A DNA stretch of 10,403 bases, from assembly GCA_947472705.1 (NCBI GenBank), contig CANJDA010000072.1, positions 1 through 10,403 on the forward strand, read 5' to 3'. This DNA is from Flavobacteriaceae bacterium (lineage in GTDB: Bacteria > Bacteroidota > Bacteroidia > Flavobacteriales > Flavobacteriaceae). The position numbers and the translations under genes are program-made. This document shows positions 1-5,324 of this stretch, in pieces. The stretch's first letter is position 1. Every line of letters begins with the position of its first letter. The notes beneath the pieces were generated by a model. That model searched no databases and had not been told where the DNA came from. It worked only from the letters and a program-made list of their open reading frames with translations.

Positions 1-2155
1 AATCTAATTGTTTTTTTACTAAATCGGCGTTTTTAACTTTAACGTATACTTCGTCTCCTAATTGCAATAATCCTTTAGAAACTTGTCCAACTAAAGCATA
101 TTGTTTGTCATCAAAAACATAATAATCTTCTTTTATTTCACGTATTCTTACCATGCCTTCACATTTATTTTCAACAATTTCAACATAAATTCCCCATTCA
201 GTTACACCTGAAATTACTCCTAGGAATTCTTGATCTTTGTGATCTTGCATGTATTTTACTTGCATGTATTTTACAGAATCCCGTTCGGCTTGTGCTGCTA
301 AACCTTCCATATCACTGGAATGGGCACATTTTTCTTCATATTCTTCTTGATTGACACTTTTGCCACCATCGAGATAATATTGTAATAATCGATGTGCCAT
401 CACATCAGGATAACGTCGGATTGGCGAAGTAAAATGACTGTAAAAATCAAAAGCTAAACCATAATGGCCAATGTTTTCTGTCGAATATTTAGCTTTACTC
501 ATGCTACGAATGGTCAAAGTATCGACTAGATTTTGTTCTTTTTTGCCATTCACTTCCATTAATAAATTATTCAACGATTTTGAAATTTCTTGTTTGGACT
601 TCATATTAATAGAATACCCAAATTTTGAAATTACGGTTTGAAGATTAATTAATTTATCTTCGTTAGGTTCGTCATGAATTCGATAAATAAAGGTCTTTTT
701 TTGTTTACCAATAAATTCGGCAACTTTTCTATTGGCCAACAACATAAATTCTTCAATTAAATGATTGGCATCTTTAGAGATTTTAAAGAAAACACCAACG
801 GGTTCTGCAGCTTCATTTAGGTTGAATTTTACTTCCACTTTATCAAAGGATATCGCACCAGCTGCCATTCTTTTTCGACGTAGAATTTTAGCTAAATCGT
901 CCATTTTTAAAGTTGCCTCCACTATTTCTTTTGGCGCTTTGTACTCTTTTCCGGTTAAAGAAATCTCAGCTGGAATAATATCTGATTTAGTTTCTATAAT
1001 TTGCTGTGCTTCTTCATATGAAAAACGTTGATCAGAATAAATCACGGTTCTTCCAAACCAAGAATCTAAAACTTCTGCTTTTTGATTTAATTGAAAAATT
1101 GCTGAGAAAGTATATTTCTCTTCATGAGGTCTTAGTGAACAAGCAAAATTAGATAACACTTCGGGAAGCATTGGTACCACTCTGTCTACCAAGTAAACAG
1201 ATGTTGCTCGTTTATAAGCTTCATCATCTAGGATAGTTCCTTCTTTTAAATAATGGGAAACATCAGCAATATGAACACCAATTTCATAATTTCCATTCTC
1301 TAAAACTTGAAATGATAAAGCATCATCAAAATCTTTTGCATCTTTTGGATCAATGGTAAACGTCAACACTTTTCTCATGTCACGACGTTTAGCAATTTCA
1401 TCTTGTGTTATAGAAGTATCTAGTTTATTAGCATACGCATCTACTTCTATCGGAAAATCATAAGGTAAACCATATTCAGCTAAAATGGCGTGAATTTCGG
1501 TATTGTGTTCACCAGGTTTTCCTAATACTTTAATAACCGAACCAAAAGGAGAATCTGCTTTTGCTGGCCAGTCTTCTAGTTTTACTAAAACCACATCACC
1601 ATGCTCTGCCTCTCCTAATTTATTTTTAGGAATAAAAATATCGGTATACATTTTTGCATTGGCAGTTGTTACAAATCCAAAATTCTTTTGAATATCAACT
1701 ACACCAACAAATTCTTCTTTGTGTCTTTCTAAAATTTCTAATACTTCAGCTTCTGGTTTACGGGAACTTCTTCTGTCATAAACATAAGCCTTAACAATAT
1801 CACCATCTAAAGCATGATTTAAATTAACAAAAGGAACAAAAACATCATTTTCTAATTCATCACAAACAAAATAAGCTGTCTTGCGAGACGTCATATCAAT
1901 GGTTCCTTCGTAGTATTTTTGACTTGTAGCTTTTACTAAATATTTACCTGGTTCACTTTCTATAATCAATTTTTGAGCGGCAAGTATTTTTAAATCTTTA
2001 ATAATTTCGTTTCTGCTTTTAGTATCGTTTAGTTCAAGAATAGCAGCTATTTGTTTGTAGTTGAATGGTTTATTGGCATTCTTGGATAGTATCTTAAATA
2101 TTTTTTCGGAAAATGTTTTTTCATTTTTCCCGAATTTCTTTGGTTTCTTACTCAT
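1..2155 (-). CDS. rnr: Ribonuclease R (3'-5' exoribonuclease), C-terminus cut by window edge
   Basis: RNase R degrades structured RNA from the 3' end in the cytoplasm, in mRNA and rRNA turnover. The visible 718 codons read through without a stop. Domain order is: an N-terminal winged-helix segment (about 18-73), cold-shock OB folds (about 80-230), the RNB catalytic domain (about 255-595) and an S1 domain from about 644 to the edge. The catalytic aspartates are seen in TIDPKDAKDFDDAL: D269, D275, D277 and D278, with the 6-2-1 spacing of the RNase II/R family. The second hallmark, SPIRRYPD, lies at about 577-584. The start is the ATG at 2153-2155, giving MSKKPKKFGK; no earlier in-frame start fits the family better. 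Few residues should be missing, given the usual length of roughly 720-740 in this group. No Shine-Dalgarno sequence is seen. The gene is divergent from everything to its right except tatA. A perfect 15-bp tandem repeat encodes a doubled VKYMQ before the S1 domain. Confidence 0.97.
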   Translation of the reverse strand, partial: MSKKPKKFGKNEKTFSEKIFKILSKNANKPFNYKQIAAILELNDTKSRNEIIKDLKILAAQKLIIESEPGKYLVKATSQKYYEGTIDMTSRKTAYFVCDELENDVFVPFVNLNHALDGDIVKAYVYDRRSSRKPEAEVLEILERHKEEFVGVVDIQKNFGFVTTANAKMYTDIFIPKNKLGEAEHGDVVLVKLEDWPAKADSPFGSVIKVLGKPGEHNTEIHAILAEYGLPYDFPIEVDAYANKLDTSITQDEIAKRRDMRKVLTFTIDPKDAKDFDDALSFQVLENGNYEIGVHIADVSHYLKEGTILDDEAYKRATSVYLVDRVVPMLPEVLSNFACSLRPHEEKYTFSAIFQLNQKAEVLDSWFGRTVIYSDQRFSYEEAQQIIETKSDIIPAEISLTGKEYKAPKEIVEATLKMDDLAKILRRKRMAAGAISFDKVEVKFNLNEAAEPVGVFFKISKDANHLIEEFMLLANRKVAEFIGKQKKTFIYRIHDEPNEDKLINLQTVISKFGYSINMKSKQEISKSLNNLLMEVNGKKEQNLVDTLTIRSMSKAKYSTENIGHYGLAFDFYSHFTSPIRRYPDVMAHRLLQYYLDGGKSVNQEEYEEKCAHSSDMEGLAAQAERDSVKYMQVKYMQDHKDQEFLGVISGVTEWGIYVEIVENKCEGMVRIREIKEDYYVFDDKQYALVGQVSKGLLQLGDEVYVKVKNADLVKKQLD
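244..273. repeat. Perfect 15-bp tandem duplication inside rnr
   Basis: The unit CTTGCATGTATTTTA occurs at 244-258 and again directly at 259-273. On the minus strand it encodes a repeated VKYMQ pentapeptide (residues about 628-637), just before the S1 domain. The reading frame is kept because the unit is five codons. My recollection is that related RNases R carry a similar doubled motif, so this is probably an old protein feature with matched codons and not a fresh slip. Confidence 0.8.
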
Positions 2156-2266
2156 TGTATCGTTTCTATTAATGTTGAAAATTACAAAATAGTAATTAGT
2201 TAATAGTAATTAGTGATTAGTTTTAATTAAAAAATAACAATTAGTACCTTTATAAAAACTTCACTG
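2156..2266. promoter_or_regulatory. Divergent spacer between rnr and the DUF2007 gene, with AATTAGT repeats
   Basis: This 111-bp AT-rich spacer must hold the start signals of two divergent genes. TAGTAATTAGT occurs exactly at 2190-2200 and 2204-2214, with a one-mismatch third copy (TAGTGATTAGT) at 2211-2221; a further AATTAGT lies at 2239-2245. Weak -7-like elements are present: TACCTTTA at 2245-2252 on the plus strand, for the gene at 2267, and TAATTTTC at 2177-2184 on the minus strand, for rnr. Each misses the final G of TAnnTTTG and neither has a clear -33 element, so the exact start sites are uncertain. Confidence 0.35.
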
Positions 2267-2500
2267 ATGACCGAGTTTATAACGATTGCTACTTTTAATT
2301 TTGTTCACGAAATAATGGTACTCAAAACAATTTTAGAACGAGAAGGTATTACTTATTTATTTCAAAACGAAAACTTAGTTTCTACAAATCCGCTAGCGAG
2401 TATAGCTTACGGAGGCATTCATCTAAAAATTCATCCGAACGATATTGAACAAGTACAACAAATTTTAGATGACTTAAACAATAATTTAAAAATTGTTTAA
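2267..2500 (+). CDS. DUF2007 family small protein (putative signal-transducing protein)
   Basis: The 77-residue product matches the DUF2007 pattern from memory: an N-terminal beta strand (ITIATF), a helix with the family-like HEIMVLKTILEREGI stretch at about 14-28, a central stretch ending in the IAYGGIHLKI strand at about 46-55, then a helix (DIEQVQQILDDL). The family is named a putative signal-transducing protein in domain databases, but no biochemical role is firmly established. It has no signal peptide and no membrane segment, so it is probably cytoplasmic. The ATG start gives a complete domain. It stands alone, 635 bp before the next gene, with no strong terminator after it. Recognition is by sequence pattern only. 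Confidence 0.85.
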   Translation: MTEFITIATFNFVHEIMVLKTILEREGITYLFQNENLVSTNPLASIAYGGIHLKIHPNDIEQVQQILDDLNNNLKIV

Positions 2501-2508
2501 ATCTGAAA

Positions 2509-2518
2509 GTTGTCAACA
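2509..2518 (+). repeat. GTTGTNAACA motif, copy 1 (GTTGTCAACA)
   Basis: First of four copies in the non-coding block. Its flank is shared with copy 4: both are preceded by ATCTGAA, with one extra A here. The inner TTGTCAACA differs from the general DnaA-box consensus TTWTNCACA at two positions (3 and 6). Function unproven. Confidence 0.5.
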
Positions 2519-2594
2519 CTTATTAAAAACATCAAAAAGAAAAATTTAAAATTAATTAATTTATGATGGTTATTATAGGGTGTTAATAGTGGTA

Positions 2595-2630
2595 ATAACT
2601 TTTTTTTAAAAGATATACTTTAAAAGTTAT
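2595..2630. repeat. Inverted repeat with 9-bp perfect arms
   Basis: ATAACTTTT at 2595-2603 is the exact reverse complement of AAAAGTTAT at 2622-2630, separated by 18 bp of A/T-rich DNA. It lies about 95 bp after the DUF2007 stop codon. It has almost no G or C and would form only a weak hairpin, so a role as terminator is doubtful. Confidence 0.35.
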
Positions 2631-2700
2631 CTAAACTTATACAGAGAAATTAACAACAAAAACTCTTTCTAAAGTTCTTAAAATGAATGAAATTTTAATG

Positions 2701-2720
2701 GTTGTAAACAGTTGTTAACA
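2701..2720 (+). repeat. GTTGTNAACA motif, copies 2 and 3 in tandem
   Basis: GTTGTAAACA (2701-2710) is followed without a gap by GTTGTTAACA (2711-2720), so two 10-bp units lie one helical turn apart on the same face. The second contains the self-complementary TGTTAACA. Tandem same-face spacing is what one expects of cooperative protein binding sites, but this is inference. Confidence 0.5.
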
Positions 2721-2898
2721 TGTAAAAAAGAACAACAATTTTTAATAAGTTTAGTTATTCATTTTTGTTAAAAACCCTCTTTTTTTTGATGATAAATATT
2801 CTAAAAAAACACCAAACTAAATTTGATTTTCTCGTTTCAATTTTAGCTTAGAAAAAAACACTATACAACTTAAAAAAACTTCTAATTTTCTATCTGAA

Positions 2899-2908
2899 GT
2901 TGTTAACA
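2899..2908 (+). repeat. GTTGTNAACA motif, copy 4 (GTTGTTAACA)
   Basis: Identical to copy 3 over ten bases and embedded in the palindrome TTGTTAACAA (2900-2909). The 5' flank ATCTGAA matches that of copy 1, so copies 1 and 4 share about 17 bp with one indel and one substitution. GGTTAAC at 2925-2931 lies nearby as a weaker relative. Confidence 0.5.
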
Positions 2909-2939
2909 ATTGATGTTAATTTAAGGTTAACTGATTATC

Positions 2940-2957
2940 AATGATTTGCAAATCATT
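2940..2957. repeat. 18-bp perfect palindrome
   Basis: AATGATTTGCAAATCATT reads the same on both strands with no spacer. It sits between the GTTGTTAACA copy at 2899 and TTATTAACA at 2956-2964. A perfect dyad of this size without a loop suits a dimeric DNA-binding protein better than a terminator, and no T-run follows. Confidence 0.6.
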
Positions 2958-2980
2958 ATTAACATTCTTGAATTTTAACA

Positions 2981-3027
2981 ATTATATTATAAATATTGCA
3001 ATGATATTCAATTAGTTATAATATAAT
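2981..3027. repeat. Inverted repeat with 12-bp perfect arms, all A/T
   Basis: ATTATATTATAA at 2981-2992 is exactly the reverse complement of TTATAATATAAT at 3016-3027, with a 23-bp centre. The arms contain no G or C, so they would melt easily. It lies 76-122 bp upstream of the rpiB promoter box. It could be part of an unwinding element or a chance product of low-complexity sequence. Confidence 0.45.
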
Positions 3028-3102
3028 AGCAACGAATATAAATCTTTAGCTTTTAAAAATCAAGTAGTTATAATAAAGTAAAAATACAACTAATAGTTTC
3101 CG

Positions 3103-3110
3103 TAAATTTG
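3103..3110 (+). promoter_or_regulatory. Promoter -7 box for rpiB and the following operon
   Basis: TAAATTTG is an exact match to the Bacteroidota -7 consensus TAnnTTTG, placed 25 bp before the rpiB ATG. No good TTTG -33 element is visible at the expected distance. It is the only clear promoter before the tight gene run to tex, and so probably drives all four genes. Confidence 0.5.
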
Positions 3111-3135
3111 TGCTTTAAACCACAATCAACTTACC

Positions 3136-3567
3136 ATGAAAATATCTATAGGAAATGATCACGCAGGACCCGATTATAAAAATGCTATTGTTTTATTTTT
3201 AGAACAAAAAGGATACGAAGTTATAAATCACGGAACCAACTCTTTTGACAGTGTAGATTACCCTGATTTTGGTCACCCAGTAGCCTTGGATGTTGAAACC
3301 GGCAAAGCTAATTTTGGTATAGTAATTTGTGGTTCAGGAAACGGCATTAATATGACGGTTAATAAACACCAAGGCATTCGCGCTGCTCTTTGTTGGACCA
3401 AAGAGATTTCAGCTTTGGCTCGTCAACATAATGATGCAAATATTATCAGTATACCAGCCCGATTTACTTCTATCCAACAGGCTGTAGAAATGGTCGATAC
3501 TTTTTTAAATACAGCATTCGAAGGCGGAAGACATGCTAATCGTGTTGGTAAAATAGCTTGCCAATAG
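3136..3567 (+). CDS. rpiB: Ribose-5-phosphate isomerase B (RpiB/LacAB family)
   Basis: RpiB interconverts ribose 5-phosphate and ribulose 5-phosphate in the non-oxidative pentose phosphate pathway, in the cytoplasm. At 143 residues it has the normal family length. Visible signatures are NDHAG (7-11; the family usually has SDHAG), DYPDF (41-45), the active-site loop CGSGNGINM with catalytic Cys65, and RQHNDAN (96-102) with the acid-base His98. The C-terminal EGGRHANRVGKI (129-140) carries the conserved phosphate-binding Arg and His. Presence of the cysteine places it with the E. coli-like enzymes, not with the cysteine-lacking mycobacterial type. The ATG at 3136 gives the standard MKISIGNDHAG start. 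It is the first gene of the run, and the next gene starts 2 bp after its stop. A sugar-specific isomerase such as an allose 6-phosphate isomerase cannot be excluded. Confidence 0.95.
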   Translation: MKISIGNDHAGPDYKNAIVLFLEQKGYEVINHGTNSFDSVDYPDFGHPVALDVETGKANFGIVICGSGNGINMTVNKHQGIRAALCWTKEISALARQHNDANIISIPARFTSIQQAVEMVDTFLNTAFEGGRHANRVGKIACQ

Positions 3568-3569
3568 TT

Positions 3570-4484
3570 ATGGAACATAATCACAGCCACGTTCATATCC
3601 ATAAACACGAAGTAAAAGGAAAAAATCTTGTTTACTCCATTTTACTCAATTTATTAATTACCATTGCCCAATTAGTTGGCGGTATTATATCAGGAAGTTT
3701 AGCTTTAATATCAGACGCGCTTCATAATTTTTCCGATGTTTTATCACTTGGATTTAGCCTTTTTGCTAACAAACTTTCCCGAAAAAAAGCCTCTATCAAT
3801 CAAACCTTTGGTTACAAAAGAGCCGAATTAATTGCCGCTTTTGTTAACGCAATTACACTAGTTGTAGTGGCTGTTATACTAACCTATGGCGCTATTGAAC
3901 GCCTTTTTAATACGCATCCTATTAAATCAGGATTGGTAATTTGGTTGGCTATTTTAGGAATTGCAGTAAATGGATTTTCTGTATTGCTTTTACAAAAAGA
4001 CGCTAAACACAACATCAACATGAAATCGGCCTACTTACATTTATTGACCGATATGATGGCTTCTGTGGCAGTATTAATTGGAGGCTTATTGATGAAATTT
4101 TACGGATGGTTTTGGGTAGATAGTGTAATGACTATCCTTATTGCTATTTATTTAATTTATGTTGGTGTTGATTTAATAAAAAGCGCCACCAAAATGCTCA
4201 TGCTGTTCACGCCCGATCATATAGACATAAAAGAAATTGTTCGAGAAGTGCATAAAGTGCCCGGCGTAAATAAATTACACCATATTCACGTATGGCATCT
4301 TAATGACGAAGAACTCCACCTCGAAGCACATCTTGATTGTGCAAAGGATATAAAAATGAGTGAGTTCAATCTTTTGTTGCATGAAGTAGAACATGTTTTA
4401 TTCGAAAAATTTAGCATCAATCACATTAACATTCAACCCGAATTTAATAAAGAAGATCCAAAAGACTTCATTGTTCAGGACTAA
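3570..4484 (+). CDS. Cation diffusion facilitator transporter, probably zinc (CzcD/ZnT-like)
   Basis: CDF proteins export divalent metals from the cytoplasm in exchange for protons, working as dimers in the inner membrane. The 304-residue product begins with a histidine-rich tail (six His in alternation at residues 3-13), a likely metal-sensing segment. Six hydrophobic segments follow between about 20 and 203. Transport-site residues are seen as HNFSD in TM2 (H52, D56) and HLLTD in TM5 (H157, D161); the His-Asp/His-Asp set is the usual zinc-selective pattern. The cytoplasmic C-terminal domain (about 210-290) has the HHIHVWHL motif and HINIQPE. The ATG at 3570, 2 bp after the rpiB stop, is preferred over an in-frame TTG at 3558 that would overlap rpiB. 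Substrate is inferred from motifs; cobalt or cadmium are possible. Confidence 0.93.
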   Translation: MEHNHSHVHIHKHEVKGKNLVYSILLNLLITIAQLVGGIISGSLALISDALHNFSDVLSLGFSLFANKLSRKKASINQTFGYKRAELIAAFVNAITLVVVAVILTYGAIERLFNTHPIKSGLVIWLAILGIAVNGFSVLLLQKDAKHNINMKSAYLHLLTDMMASVAVLIGGLLMKFYGWFWVDSVMTILIAIYLIYVGVDLIKSATKMLMLFTPDHIDIKEIVREVHKVPGVNKLHHIHVWHLNDEELHLEAHLDCAKDIKMSEFNLLLHEVEHVLFEKFSINHINIQPEFNKEDPKDFIVQD

Positions 4485-4493
4485 TCCAGACTT

Positions 4494-5315
4494 ATGAAGA
4501 ATATTGACATACATACTATCCAACTGCTTTTTAAAAAGCGCCAACCGGATTCTCATAAAGGCAATCACGGACATGCTTTACTCATTGCGGGAAGTAAAGA
4601 CAAGATGGGAGCTGCCATAATTTCGGCAAAATCGTCGCTTCGCGCCGGAGCTGGTTTGGTCACAGTCAATGTTCCGAAGAAAGAAAGAGCTAGTCTTTTC
4701 GCCGCGCTACCCGAAGCCATGGTAACTTTCAGAGAAGACAAAACCAATTGGGAAAAATACACCACCGTAGCCATCGGGCCGGGTTTAGGAACGGATAAAG
4801 CGGGTTTGCAAAAAGTAATTTCGCTTACAGAAAACGTAAAATATCCATCCTTATTTGATGCTGATGCCTTGAATTTGTTAGCGAATAACCAACTACTTTT
4901 AAGTAAACTTCCCGCCAAATCTATCCTGACACCACATGTTAAAGAATTCGACCGCTTATTTGGTAATCATACTTCAGAAAGCGTTAGAAGACAAACTGCC
5001 ATTGCTAAAGCCATTGAATTGAATTGTATCATAGTATTAAAAGAACACCGCACCTTTATTACCGACGGTACTTCTTCGTTTGAAAACACTACGGGGAATT
5101 CGGGCTTAGCCAAAGGGGGTTCAGGCGATGCGTTGACGGGTATCATCACTGCTTTTTTAGCTCAAGGATATGAACCTATTAATGCTGCTGTTCTTGGCGT
5201 ATACCTTCATGGCTTAGCTGCCGATATTACTTTGCAAACCCAAAGCCCCGAAAGCATGTTGATTACCGATGTCATCGAAAATCTAAGCAAAGCTTTCTAC
5301 CAAATTCAACAATAA
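4494..5315 (+). CDS. nnrD: ADP/ATP-dependent (S)-NAD(P)H-hydrate dehydratase, single-domain form
   Basis: NnrD repairs hydrated, inactive NADH and NADPH (NADHX/NADPHX) back to the functional cofactor, using ADP or ATP. The 273-residue protein has the ribokinase-like fold signatures of this family: KGNHGHALLIAGS (22-34), AGAGLVTV (51-58), GPGLGT (95-100), DADALNLL (122-129), TPHVKEFDRL (146-155) and the nucleotide and catalytic loop GNSGLAKGGSGDALTG (201-216) with Asp212. The usual TPHPGE motif reads TPHVKE here. Many bacteria carry a fusion with the epimerase NnrE (about 500 residues); this one covers only the dehydratase half, and no epimerase is visible in the window. It lies 9 bp after the CDF gene and 9 bp before tex, so it is very probably co-transcribed with both. 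Confidence 0.92.
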   Translation: MKNIDIHTIQLLFKKRQPDSHKGNHGHALLIAGSKDKMGAAIISAKSSLRAGAGLVTVNVPKKERASLFAALPEAMVTFREDKTNWEKYTTVAIGPGLGTDKAGLQKVISLTENVKYPSLFDADALNLLANNQLLLSKLPAKSILTPHVKEFDRLFGNHTSESVRRQTAIAKAIELNCIIVLKEHRTFITDGTSSFENTTGNSGLAKGGSGDALTGIITAFLAQGYEPINAAVLGVYLHGLAADITLQTQSPESMLITDVIENLSKAFYQIQQ

Positions 5316-5324
5316 TTTTTTAAA

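Larger units (their letters stand above)
2501..3135. other. Long AT-rich non-coding region with repeated GTTGTNAACA motifs and dyads; candidate oriC
   Basis: No open reading frame of credible size lies here on either strand, and no tRNA or recognisable riboswitch is seen. The block contains four GTTGTNAACA copies, a related TTATTAACA, an 18-bp perfect palindrome, a 12-bp-arm inverted repeat and long A/T runs. The final 40 bp hold the rpiB promoter. Large genes run away from it on both sides. This combination resembles a replication origin with non-canonical DnaA boxes followed by an AT-rich unwinding element. It could equally be a regulatory region or decayed spacer. No exact TTATCCACA box is present, so the origin call is an inference only. 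Confidence 0.35.

Noticed and set aside
765..1031. Plus-strand open frame of 88 codons opposite rnr (also 1503-1691)
   Set aside because: Both lie antisense to well-supported RNase R sequence with catalytic motifs, and their translations resemble no family.
2595..2630. Terminator for the DUF2007 gene
   Set aside because: The arms have almost no G or C, the loop is 18 bp and no clean T-run follows, so a stable termination hairpin is unlikely.
2501..3135. CRISPR array, tRNA or riboswitch in the long non-coding block
   Set aside because: The repeats are too short and unevenly spaced for CRISPR, no cloverleaf was found, and no known riboswitch core is seen in this nearly all-A/T sequence.
3558..3569. 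TTG start extending the CDF protein by four residues
   Set aside because: It overlaps the end of rpiB. The ATG at 3570 begins directly with the His-rich tail and fits tight operon spacing.
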